From positions 2,666,001 to 2,730,000 of the forward strand of contig NC_091272.1 of assembly GCF_042100115.1 (NCBI RefSeq): a stretch of DNA of 64,000 nt, read 5' to 3'. The DNA comes from Alternaria dauci. Its lineage: Eukaryota; Ascomycota; Dothideomycetes; Pleosporales; Pleosporaceae. Made by a program: the position numbers and the translations under genes. Shown one piece after another: positions 37,050 through 47,082 of this stretch (within the stretch, counting starts at the first letter, position 1; every line of letters starts with the position of its first letter). The notes under the pieces were generated by a model, which was not told the origin of the DNA, searched no databases, and saw only the letters and a list, made by a program, of their open reading frames with translations.

Positions 37050-39299
37050 TTACACCCCAATCGTTTGAGGACTTTTTTCACCTTTCGTCTCCCCACCAAC
37101 ACCAAGATTTTCCATATTGCCCTTTTGGACCTCTTCGGGTTTCGGTGCAGGCGGTTGCTCCACGACCTCGTCGAAGATGCCGCCTTCTGGCTCAGCGTCC
37201 TGGCCGATAGCCTTGAGTATCCTCCATGCTCTTCTAAACTCGTCTCTAATCGTAACGATACCGCGGTGAGTGACCGTCCTTGCAACATTGTGATCGGTCT
37301 CAAAAGGATCTTCAATGGCGAACAGGTACCGGTTGGTAACTTTCTTCTCGGCTGTAATCTTGGTCGTCGCACTCACCCAGCCCTTGCCCTGCTTCGACAA
37401 GATACCGCCGGGCGTCCGAAGGGAGAGGACTTCGTTGGTCCAGTAGAATTGGGGAGGCCTGAGACCATAGCTGTATCCTGAAAGGGAAGCATAGTACTGA
37501 AAGAACCCACGTAGCAGCGAACCGATCGACTCAGTATTTCGCGAAAGGCGACCAGCTTGTGCGGCTTGCATAATTTCCAGTTCATTGCGCCAAAAACGTA
37601 CCTCATAGCCTGCGATAGTTGTATGCTTGGAGAACTGCTCCAGGGCTTCCGCGTCGCTTGGGAGCGGGACAGAGAGTTGAAGGTTTGGACATACGGGTGG
37701 ATACGCGACATTGACCAGATAATGTAGTACCATGAGCACCCATCCGTAAGAGTTGAGAGTGCCAGAGTATGCGCTGTTGATCTTACGTCGCTTGGCCCAA
37801 GACTTGACAAAGAGAACCATGGGCCGAACACGTGGATCAGTTAACGAATAGCATCGAAGCATATGGGTGTTGTGGATGCCGAGCGGGTTCTCGAAGTTAA
37901 TGTCACACTGGATTCCACAACCTGTCTTTGGGAAGTCGAGAGGACCAACAACCTTCTCTCGCGACCACTGCTTCTCCTGACGATTATGTTGATCCTTCTT
38001 GGCCTTGTCATCAGTCCCGTTGCTGATGGTATCCTCTGATTTGGTGGCTGGTGCAGATTTGCTTTCCTGGGGAACTTCAACGTTTGTAGGAGCTTTCTGT
38101 TGTTTCTTGGTTTTCGGCGCAGTCCCCAATGTGGGGAAGTCGTCAACTAAGTTTGGGCTATCTGTTTGGGCCTGAGCCTTCGATCCATCAACATCCACTA
38201 ACGGCTTTGGTGCCTGAATAGATTCTTGTGGTAAGTCCGAAGGATACTTCTCTTCTTCTGGAAGTTCGTCCCACTTCTGGCGTTCCTCAGCGAGAGCTCT
38301 GTACAAGGTCTCGTCCGGCGTCTGACATATCTTTAGAATAGGCACTCTTGTCCTTGTCAGCAGACGGCCGCCGAGCTTGGCGTCGAGGACCGCTCGTTCC
38401 AATAGACGAGGAATACCGCGATCAATGGTAATATCACTAGCCCTGGCTGGATCTTTCCACTCTGGTACTACAGCCAAATCCATGTCTGAGCCGGGCATGC
38501 CAAAGCCTGAAGCTAAACTTCCAAAGCCTACTAGGGAAATGGTCGCAATATCACCAGTGTAGTTTCGAGCAAAGGCCTCTTGCATGATCAATTCCAGGTG
38601 TTTCCGGAAACTTTCCTTGGCCTCCAACTCGGACATGGACATTTCTACTTTTGGAATCTCTTCCGCCGCAAGCTCGTCCAAGTGTGCAATCTGGGCCATA
38701 GGGTTCTCGCGTGGCTGATTCATGGGTCGTGGTGCATATGGGCCTTGCGGACGAGGGCGCTGTGATGATGCCGGGCCTACTGGAACTTGACCTGGCAGTG
38801 TGACGTTGTCATGGGGTCGCTGGAGGATACTGGGGGATTGTGAATGTGGTGTGCCAGTTGCATTGAAACTCTGCTGCTGGTAGGGAGGCCTGAAGGGCTG
38901 CGAGGAATACTGTCGATGATCTGCTGGTAAACCGTTCTGAGGCGGATTTAGACCTTGCTGGTTTGGGGCGTATCTAGTAGATTGTTGATATCGCTGACCA
39001 GGGACATGGCCTCCTCTCCCACCACCTCGGGCTGGAGCCGTGTTGGCGGTAGTGTTTGTGCGCCATGCTTGGGCTTGATCTGGTGTGGGTTGATTCTGGC
39101 CATTGCTGTTGATGCTGTTGACGGCATCGAAACCTCCACGCCCACGCCCACGTCCTCGTCCACGACCTCGCCCGCGTCCACGATGTGCTGAGGGGACATT
39201 TTGGCTGGACTGTCCACCAGCTATGTTGACGTTACCAAGAATCATATTGCGTAACTGATTCTCCAGCCCAGTGGATTGCGATGGATTCTCCTGCTCCAT
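37050..39299 (-). CDS. Non-canonical RNA nucleotidyltransferase of the Cid1/CutA family
   Basis: Template-independent terminal nucleotidyltransferase, related to fission yeast Cid1/Cid13 and Aspergillus CutA/CutB, which add U- or CU-rich tails that mark mRNA for decay. Single exon, 749 residues. The first 200 residues are disordered, with an RG-dipeptide run near residues 40-55 and Gln/Pro-rich sequence. The nucleotidyltransferase core has GFGSLASGFGMPGSDMDLAV near 265-280 with two catalytic Asp, and the third in GIQCDINFENPLGIHN near 466. The PAP-associated domain begins near YSGTLNSYGWVLMVLHY (about 520). A charged insert of roughly 130 residues separates the catalytic Asp pair from the third Asp, longer than in Cid1. 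Which of CutA or CutB it equals is not settled here. Confidence 0.9.
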   Translation of the reverse strand: MEQENPSQSTGLENQLRNMILGNVNIAGGQSSQNVPSAHRGRGRGRGRGRGRGRGGFDAVNSINSNGQNQPTPDQAQAWRTNTTANTAPARGGGRGGHVPGQRYQQSTRYAPNQQGLNPPQNGLPADHRQYSSQPFRPPYQQQSFNATGTPHSQSPSILQRPHDNVTLPGQVPVGPASSQRPRPQGPYAPRPMNQPRENPMAQIAHLDELAAEEIPKVEMSMSELEAKESFRKHLELIMQEAFARNYTGDIATISLVGFGSLASGFGMPGSDMDLAVVPEWKDPARASDITIDRGIPRLLERAVLDAKLGGRLLTRTRVPILKICQTPDETLYRALAEERQKWDELPEEEKYPSDLPQESIQAPKPLVDVDGSKAQAQTDSPNLVDDFPTLGTAPKTKKQQKAPTNVEVPQESKSAPATKSEDTISNGTDDKAKKDQHNRQEKQWSREKVVGPLDFPKTGCGIQCDINFENPLGIHNTHMLRCYSLTDPRVRPMVLFVKSWAKRRKINSAYSGTLNSYGWVLMVLHYLVNVAYPPVCPNLQLSVPLPSDAEALEQFSKHTTIAGYEVRFWRNELEIMQAAQAGRLSRNTESIGSLLRGFFQYYASLSGYSYGLRPPQFYWTNEVLSLRTPGGILSKQGKGWVSATTKITAEKKVTNRYLFAIEDPFETDHNVARTVTHRGIVTIRDEFRRAWRILKAIGQDAEPEGGIFDEVVEQPPAPKPEEVQKGNMENLGVGGETKGEKSPQTIGV

Positions 39300-40005
39300 G
39301 ATTTCGGGTCAGTGTAGACTTGTTTGCGATGCAATAAAGTCGTGGGCTGAGTATCTGGTCTTGCAGAGTCCAGCAGTAAAAGCCAGGCAGTGTAGAAGAT
39401 TTCCTCTCAAGGCCAAACTGGCAATCACGGGACGTAGCTTCGCAGAGCTAGGTTCGGGATTCTTTCTTTGAGTTTGCTTGGTGTGGCGCGGGGTGGTTTT
39501 CGCGGTTACTACTGGGAGCAAGCGATTGAACAGCCCCAATGTGTGGATCTCTTAGCGCATCTGCGATGACGAGCCAGGCTAGGCAACCACTCATGAATAT
39601 CTTGCGTAGCCAAAATGATTAGGCCATTGATAGCAGTGGTATGAAAGCGCAGTGTAGTTTTTGTGCGATGGCACGCGTGGCTGGAGGTTTGCAGCTTCTG
39701 CAACGGCTAACTCGTGGCGCCGGAAGCGAGCACGAGGCGGATCTTGGCTGGTGGTGACAATGGCAGTCCAGTCATGGTGTCGCTCTCTGGAAGGTGGAGA
39801 TGGGGCAAGCGGCTTCACTGTGAGCGGTCTTGGCGCGCTAAGGGCTTAGCGCAGAGCTGTGACGTTCCCAGTGCGCTTCGACCGTGGAGAGAACGATTCC
39901 TCGGGACAAAGGCGACTGAGTCTCCAAACAGTCTTTATCGGCCACCCACCGTCTCTCATTCTTGTCTCCATCCCCCACACACCCACCCTCGCTACAAACG
40001 GCAAC
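39300..40005. promoter_or_regulatory. Divergent promoter between Cid1/CutA-like gene and TFG1
   Basis: Seven hundred bases separate two divergent starts. An ATG at 39859 lies in frame with TFG1 and would add 49 residues without family similarity, so I treat that segment as leader. Confidence 0.45.
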
Positions 40006-42105
40006 ATGAACGGGAACCCGCCGCCCGCCAGCGCGCCCGCCAACGCGCCCGTCGCTGCCAATGGCCAGCAGCAGCCGCCTGTTCGTCGCCGTCGCCCGCG
40101 CCCACAGGCCGATGTCCTGCGCAAGCCCCGTCGCCCGCTGCAGAATATCACCCGGCCCATGGTGTCGTTGTCGCAGATGAACGAGGCCAAGAAGCCCGCC
40201 GCAGGGCCCGCCAACGATGGAACCCAGTCCAAAGACGCGTTGCGACAGCAGTTCCTCGACCAAGGCGCCAGCGTCTTCCCGCTCATCGTGAGCCGCAAGG
40301 ATCTGAAAGAGCTGCGACACCATGTCATGCGTCTGCATAGCAAAACCCACGTCGACATCACCGACGAGCATCAGTTCAAGACTCCCATCAAGCTCCACCG
40401 CCGAGACCCGCGCGCGCCTCCGAGCGGCATGGGGTCGACCTACGAAGAGGAGGACACCAAGGAGGATATGGAAGAGATGAAGGAGCGCGAGCGCATTGAA
40501 CTGCAGAAGGAAGAGCGTCGCAAGGTTCGCGAGGAGAACCAGGCCAAGATCGCGCCAACCGGAATGAAGAAGCCCCCTGCCTTCCACAAGAAGACGGAGC
40601 AGAAGTACCGCCCCGACGACACTCCAGAGGCGAAGAAGCGCCAGCTACTGCGCTACGAGGAGACGCTGCCGTGGCATCTCGAGGACTTTGAGAATAAACA
40701 GACATGGGTCGGCACCTACGAGTCAGAGCTGTCAGAGACGCACGTCATGCTGTCGACTACTCGCCCCGGCGACCCAAGCACAGCCATAAAAATGGCCCCC
40801 ATGGAACGCTGGTATCGCTTCAACGTCAAGGGCAAGGTCAAGACGGGCAGTGACGACCTGGACAAGATCCTGGCCAAGGTTGAGAGAGGCGGCGGACCCA
40901 AGTTCTTTGCCGAACTTGAAGAGCGTCAGAAGCAGCGCGCCAACGCAGAAAACAATGCCAGGATGTGGAGTGGAGTCCGTACCCGCGTGGGTGGTGGCGC
41001 AGACGACGAAGGCCGCATCAAGCGAGAACGCAACGATGACGATACAATCGGCTTCGTCAAGCGCGAAGCTGACGCAGACGATATCGACTTCAATCTCGAG
41101 GAAGACTTCGCCGACGACGAAGAGGGTCTGAATGGTCTCTTCGAAGGTGAAGAGCAGGACGTCAAAGAGGCAGCTGAAAAGCTGAAGCGAGACCAGCTGC
41201 AGGCCGCTCTTTGGGATCGTCCAGATGAGCTGGCTATTGCCATAAAGGAAGAACAAGAGCGCAAGGAGGCCGAGGAGAAGAGGATCCAGGAAAAGGCGAC
41301 CCGGAAAGCCCTGGTGAAGCGCGAGAAGCAATACGATTACCTTGACAGCGACCCAGAGAACCCGTACATTACAGAAAGCGAATCGGACACTGACTCTGAG
41401 ACAGAGCGACAGCAGGCTAAGGAGGAGGCAGAGAAGAAGGCGGCCGAGCAAAATGGCAAGGCTCCAGAGGCTGGCAACGTCCCCTCTGGTACGTCGACCA
41501 AAGGCTCCAACACCCCCTCAGGAAACCACAAGTCTGGCGACAGCAAGAGCAAGAAACGGCCAGGTTCGCCCAACTTGTCAGAAGCTAGTGGCAACGAGTC
41601 CTCGCGAAAGAAGCACAAGAAGAAGCATGATAAACTAGCTGATGGATCTCGGAAATCGACCCTTGGCAATCTCAAGGGCGCTGGTTCTGGTAGCGACAGC
41701 GAGATGACGGACGCTGGCAAGAAGCGCAAGAAGGACAAAAAGGACAAGAGCCGCATCATGATGGGCGGATCTCCCAGCGGTACTCCTGGTGTTAGTCGTG
41801 CAGGTAGTCCGGCAGCCAACGGTAGCCGTGCGGGTAGTCCCTCCGCAGCTCCAGCACGACCTCCTCTGCCATCTGCCAAGGAGATTTACGAATCGTTGCC
41901 GCCCCAGGGCATGAACATCCAGAACCTCATCGTCAAGTTCAAGGGCCGTGTCGACAAGACGAACACCCAGCTCTTCATCAAGCTTGTCAAGGCAGTCTCT
42001 AGCTTTGACAAGGCCAAGAGCTGGCTCACTCCTTTGGAAAAGATGCCTTCTGATGAGCATATCAATGCATTCATGAACGCGGGGAATGCGCCAAAACCTG
42101 CGTAA
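40006..42105 (+). CDS. TFG1: Transcription initiation factor IIF subunit alpha (RAP74/Tfg1)
   Basis: Large subunit of TFIIF, which binds RNA polymerase II and stabilises the preinitiation complex in the nucleus. Single exon, 699 residues from ATG 40006. The N-terminal dimerisation region includes FPLIVSRKDLKELRHHVMR, then KYRPDDTPEAKKRQLLRYEE, TWVGTYESELSETHVML and ERWYRFNVKGKV, all typical of fungal RAP74. The centre is very acidic and basic in turn, rich in Glu and Lys, then Ser/Gly-rich with SRAGSP repeats. The C-terminal winged helix runs from LPSAKEIYESLPPQGMNIQ to the stop. The first coding third is GC-rich with strong C-ending codons. Confidence 0.94.
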   Translation: MNGNPPPASAPANAPVAANGQQQPPVRRRRPRPQADVLRKPRRPLQNITRPMVSLSQMNEAKKPAAGPANDGTQSKDALRQQFLDQGASVFPLIVSRKDLKELRHHVMRLHSKTHVDITDEHQFKTPIKLHRRDPRAPPSGMGSTYEEEDTKEDMEEMKERERIELQKEERRKVREENQAKIAPTGMKKPPAFHKKTEQKYRPDDTPEAKKRQLLRYEETLPWHLEDFENKQTWVGTYESELSETHVMLSTTRPGDPSTAIKMAPMERWYRFNVKGKVKTGSDDLDKILAKVERGGGPKFFAELEERQKQRANAENNARMWSGVRTRVGGGADDEGRIKRERNDDDTIGFVKREADADDIDFNLEEDFADDEEGLNGLFEGEEQDVKEAAEKLKRDQLQAALWDRPDELAIAIKEEQERKEAEEKRIQEKATRKALVKREKQYDYLDSDPENPYITESESDTDSETERQQAKEEAEKKAAEQNGKAPEAGNVPSGTSTKGSNTPSGNHKSGDSKSKKRPGSPNLSEASGNESSRKKHKKKHDKLADGSRKSTLGNLKGAGSGSDSEMTDAGKKRKKDKKDKSRIMMGGSPSGTPGVSRAGSPAANGSRAGSPSAAPARPPLPSAKEIYESLPPQGMNIQNLIVKFKGRVDKTNTQLFIKLVKAVSSFDKAKSWLTPLEKMPSDEHINAFMNAGNAPKPA

Positions 42106-42356
42106 TTCGAGAACGTGTACGGTCTAAAGAAAACCATGTTTGATATGCAGCGTGTAGTTCGGTAAATTGCATTGGCATAGAAAGTGCGGGACAAAGGGCC
42201 GCAAATTGACACAGGGTTACTTTGCGTTCCTTATCGAGGATAAAACATGCTGCGAAGTACCGGCACGATGGGGACCCTGCATACTTGCTGTGTTGTGGTT
42301 ACCCACTGTAGAATACACTATTACTTTCAATTTTAGCTCAACTATACCCATAATCA

Positions 42357-44207
42357 TCATACTTTCTTCTCACTAATCTCATCCTCTTTTCTGCTCTCTT
42401 CACCACCACTCTCGTTTCCCAACGGACTCTCGTGCCCCTCTTCCGCGGCAACCTCCTGTAACACCTTTTCGTTAGCACCAACCCCAACTTCTTCATCTCT
42501 TGGTACATCTCGTCCATGCAGCGCCCTGTCCGCTGTCTTCCCATCAGTGGAATCCTTGTCTTTCTTGATCATGCTCCACCCACCCCTCCACCCAACCCAT
42601 TTCTCCTCCCAGGGACCCCTAGCAATGATGACAAGAATCGCCGCACAGATAAATCCAACACTAGCACTGCCACTTCCTATCCACCCGGCAGCAGCGTAGA
42701 TATGGTTCCCAGCCGCCGTACCAATAAGCTGACCACAGAATGTAGCGACCATGAAAGCCGTGTTCACACCGTTTCGCCGCTTAGGCTCCACCGAGTAAAT
42801 ACTAGAACGATTTGCAATCTGCGCGGTCTGGTTGCCAAAATCCATTAACAGGGCTTGCAGAACGGGGCCTGCGACGGTAAAGCTACCCAGATAGGTGCCC
42901 AGACATATTCCCAGAAGCGAGCATGTAAGACCAAAAAGGACGGTGAAATGCGGGACGAAGCGGTCGGTGACTGTACGCGCGTAGATGGGAGAGATGAGCA
43001 TGCCTGCTATGCCTATAAGCCCAAACAGTCCGATTGTGAGAGAAGAATAGTTGTATGGGTCATCCGCGAGGAGAAACGTCAGAGTCGTCCAGAAAGATGT
43101 AAAAGGCGCTGAGCAGAAGAGTCCGGATAGACAAGCTTGAACAAGGGCCGGATGGCGAAAAAGCATCTTAACAATATCGAAGAGGATTCGGAAATAGTTC
43201 ATGCCCGGGTTGGTTGCAGGGTAGTCAGGCATGAATAGCCAGAGGAGGACGAAGATGATGTATTGAATGGCAAAAGCCATCCAATACACGGCGCGCCAGG
43301 TGACAAAATTTGAAATTGTTCCGGAGAGGACGCGGGCAACAAGCACACCAAGCATGAGGCCAGAGACGACGATGGAGAGTGCTGCTGCGCGGCGTGACGG
43401 AGGAGCCAGGTCGCCGACCAATGGGAGCATGAGCTGCGGTGTAACAGTCGTTACCGCTACGATGAAGGATATCGCCGTAAACGTCCCGAGGTCGGAGGTT
43501 AAACAAAGTCCGAGCCTATCTGTTGTCAGTAATCTTCTGCCAGCACATGTCCTGATTTGAAATCAACATACCACAAGGTCGCTGTGAACCCTACTAAGCC
43601 GCACACAAATGGCCGTCTGGGCAACAAGTCTCCTAGTGGGCATAAGAATAACAGTCCAGCTGCATATCCAGCTTGCATTACAGTGGGAATCTGTGCAACC
43701 TGTTCATATCGTACGCCAAAATCTACGGCTAACAGGTTGAGGATGGGGTGGTTGTAGTAAAGATTCGCTACTGTAAAGCCAGCTGCAAAGGCAAACAGAA
43801 CGTTCACTGGAAAATGTGGGTGATTAGTTAGCTGGTACATCCAAAGACGAGATCAAGGAGGAGATCAGATGAGCTAGGAGTCTCTCCCAGGACTTTCTTC
43901 TCCCTCGGGTTCGCAAGCGCGCCAAATGCCACGATGATTATATGGATATGTACGTACTGCTCATAGAAAATTGCGGTGGCTTGTCCGGGTCCCAACGACA
44001 ATTTGGTGGAGTCCATGTCAAAGTTGTGTAAACCCTTCTCCATATTGACTGCTTTCCTTGCTCTTTCTCCTCGACAGTTTCGCTCTGTTCTGCCTCGCCG
44101 CTCGACAAATGTTCCGCTGGCGTAGAGGTGGTCGTCTGTGCTGCTCCTTCCCCATAGGCTAGTCCCGTCCTACAGCCCCCGCCATTCTTACCGTCGTTCG
44201 TTGACAT
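42357..44207 (-). CDS. Major facilitator superfamily transporter (DHA-like)
   Basis: Membrane transporter with about twelve helices; substrate unknown. Exons on the minus strand: 44207-43958, 43806-43572, 43515-42357; 547 residues. The N-terminal 80 residues are cytosolic and polar. Helix 1 starts NVLFAFAAGFTVANLYYN right after the first intron. The loop signature CPLGDLLPRRP after helix 2 is the MFS motif A equivalent. Later helices are clear, for example FIVAVTTVTPQLMLPLVGDL and FMVATFCGQLIGTAAGNHIY. The acceptor of intron 2 must be the ATAG at 43516-43517 to avoid a stop and to give TLWLGLCLTSDLGTF. The C-terminal 80 residues are charged. The overall look is closest to bacterial-type DHA1 exporters, but that is an impression. 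Confidence 0.87.
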
Positions 44208-44515
44208 AATCCGCTTGTATCGCACACATTGCAAAATGACAAGAACCGATTAGCAAAGAGTGACGGGAGTAAGTAGCGACACAAAATGTGGTACAAAGAC
44301 TAACAGACAAAATGCGGAGGAATTGACGTATTGATAGTCGATGACGGAGCCTTCCTCTTCCGACTACCGGTAACGTTCGTCGGCACAAGTGAGGAGCCGA
44401 AAACAGTGCTGTTATCGCCGGTATCACCACCAATCATATGGAGCACGCTGTCTGGGCACAGAATGCAACTGCTATCGTGGAGCATATTGGTAGTGTGTTG
44501 AACGTATATTTCATT
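44208..44515. other. Intergenic region between MFS transporter and HGH1
   Basis: Both neighbours are on the minus strand, so these 308 bases hold the HGH1 3' UTR and the transporter promoter. No gene was seen. Confidence 0.45.
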
Positions 44516-45826
44516 TTAGACGATGTCAACGATTTTCTCATCTTCGTCATCTTCCACGTTCTCCAGCCCCATGAGCTTCCCGCTACCACCTGCGCTAGCC
44601 ATGTCTGGTATATCCTCCTCTTCGCCTTCTTCTTTGCGCATGAGGACTTGCACCACACGGTCGCATGCTTCTTGAACTCCTTCATCGTCAACGTGCATGT
44701 GACACTCTCTGATGATTGGGTAAACTTTGACGCGTCTGAGCACCTCTCTACTCTCTTGTGTCGTACTCAGCAGAAGTAACGTCTCGAGATGTGTCTTGAT
44801 GATTTCGTTATCCTTCTCGCGCTCCTTGTCTGGCTCGAGAAGTTGCAGCTCATCCAACATGCCCTCGGTATCGTCATCCGCGTACTCTTCTGGGCCCATG
44901 AGTGGTAGAAGAATGTATGGAAGTAGGTTCGCACCGATAGATGGAGGGGGCAGATTCGGGTCGGGCGATAGATTGGATAGCAGCACTGGGTGTGCAGGGA
45001 CGTGAAATGCGACATTCTTGATCGCCGATGCTACACCAAGGCGTCGTATGTGCGAGGCGTGATCGGTAAAGACCTGGATCTTGGTGATTGGAATCACGTT
45101 ATCGTCGTGCTCCTGGGGTGTAGTGAGGTATTCGCGACCTTTGGGAAACTTGGCCAGATCAGCGAAGAAGTACGAGAGGTAGTCAAAGTCTGCATGCTTG
45201 TTGTAGGCGCCCTCTGCACCCTTGACAAAGCAGTCCATGAGCTGGTCCATGGCCCATGTCGACTTGGACAGCTCCTTTGGTATGTTGCGCTTCAACTCCA
45301 AAACACGTTGTAGCGAATCCTCCTTGGCCATGTTGGCGAGGAGCATTGCGATCTCGTTCGCATTGGGCTCTTTCGAGTTCTACAACAAGTCAGTTTCTGC
45401 CCGTTCCCTCTACATGCGCGGGGAACTGACATACGGTTATCCGCGATAGCAGCGTCTCGAGAAATTCATCGTCCTTTGCCAGCGCCTTCTGGACCTCGGC
45501 GTCTGCAGAGACATTGATGAGAATGGTCAGGGCGTTCTTCGCTATGGGCGCATAGTCCTTGACGAGTAACTTCAGATCCCTGATGGGCTCTAGTTGATTG
45601 CGTTTCCACAGAGAAGCGTTTCCTTGTGAATATCCGAGGAGGTGTTCGGCCGCTGCATAGTGTGAGATATGTTTCGTGGTGGGGTGGAGGGGTTCGTCTG
45701 ACCAGTCTGTCTGATCTGCGTGTTGCCGTGATGCAGAAATTCTACGAGCTAGACATGGCGCGTTAACTGGCAAGAGTCACAGGTCTCCGAGGTCTTCTTG
45801 CTCACCTCTTCTAATTCTGACGGCAT
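44516..45826 (-). CDS. HGH1: Hgh1 (FAM203/BRP16) armadillo-like chaperone cofactor for eEF2
   Basis: Hgh1 is a cytosolic armadillo-repeat protein; in yeast it works with the chaperonin TRiC/CCT to fold translation elongation factor 2. Exons on the minus strand: 45826-45806, 45748-45703, 45652-45435, 45379-44516; 382 residues. The start MPSELEE is a 21 bp first exon, followed by LVEFLHHGNTQIRQTA and AEHLLGYSQGN, the usual N-terminus. Then come LKLLVKDYAPIAKNALTILI, NEIAMLLANMAKED, FFADLAKFPKGREYL and VASAIKNVAFHVPAHPVLL. The conserved end is LLLLSTTQESREVLRRVKVYP with ECHMHVDDEGVQEACDRVVQ, then an acidic tail. All three introns are 50-57 bp. Confidence 0.93.
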
Positions 45827-47082
45827 CGTGGCTGTGGCTGCTTGGTTCCTGCCGTGCGCGATGACGAAGACCCAACTTTTTCTCGGTTGCGATTAAGGTT
45901 ATCGATAAGCTTAGCGCATCCCGCACCTCCTCCAGGCCTTCGCCACGAGTTGTCGCGAGACGCATCGTACATGGATGCTAGCAACACGGCAGCGAGGTGA
46001 TACCCGTTGATTGCTTCATCTAACCTATATTGCCCTGCCTATTCTTAACCTTCAATGGCCTGACTCTACCATCAGCTGGCGACCTCCAAGCACTTGGACG
46101 CCCAGCGCGGTCATAGTTCGGACGACTCCAGCACACTGCCCAGCGACCAAGTCTTCTCATCAATCATGTTGCACATCTTGCCATCTGCGTGATTTTGCGA
46201 CAACTCTCGGCACCATTCCTTGGCCAAAGGTCCTGATGTTAGGGGCGGTTACGCGACTTGACTCTGCAGTTCGCGAGCTCGTCTTACCGCCGAAAGCTTG
46301 GTGGCTTCAAGCCGCAACCCCGCCGAACGCTGATGTGCCAAAATCAACCTGCATCCACCAGCACTGGCTAATAGTCTTGCGCGCCAGCCAGAAAGGTATG
46401 TTGGTGGATTCAACCTTCGATTCCAAGAACCGAAAAACACTGTGCTTAGTTGTAGCAACGATATCAAACAGCAAGCAGGATAACAGACATGCTCCCCCAA
46501 ATCCCATGCTGGCATAGGTTTTGAGCGCTCGAAATAGATCGCCGACTTGCAGCGGGCCGCTGGGCTGGCCACTTGTCACACGCATATGCTGTCTAGTACG
46601 CAGGGCAGGCACACATCATCAGCCAATGAGCGCCATGTGCCGGTATCGTAACATCTCGAGCTAGTGTGGCAGGGTCTGTAGCGAGTGAACAGCGTTGGCG
46701 CTTACAACACCACCAGCCAACCACCCAAAATATAACCGCCGCTCATCAACCATGAGTAGCGCCGAGCCTTACACACCTCTTGATTGGGCCCATCTGACCA
46801 CCACCTGGCTGCAATGAGTCCTGTCCTGCATGGGAAGCCGTTTTTCTACCGCTATTGCCCTTGATGCATCCCTACAGCCCTTCTGCTGGCTCGGACTACC
46901 TCGCAGAATGCTCGTCTTATAGTCGTTATCCCCAGATTACCCGAGACGTCTGCTCGTACGTCCGGTGTTGCTGTTCCCAGTCTTTGTTTGCTTCCATCTA
47001 CACAGCCGGTATCTGTTTCGTTTTGTCCCGCCAGTTATTTCGGGATACCATTTTATTGGGAGTGGAATTATAGACATTCATT
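45827..47082. other. 1.26 kb divergent region upstream of HGH1 and the orphan at 47083
   Basis: The region holds two promoters. Several short frames occur but none has a domain. Pyrimidine-rich sequence precedes the 47083 start. Confidence 0.45.

Noticed and set aside
39859..40005. N-terminal extension of TFG1 from ATG 39859
   Set aside because: The 49 extra residues resemble translated leader and precede the usual fungal start region.
40732..41879. Two long minus-strand frames inside TFG1
   Set aside because: They lie opposite the charged and Ser-rich region of TFIIF alpha; low complexity explains them.
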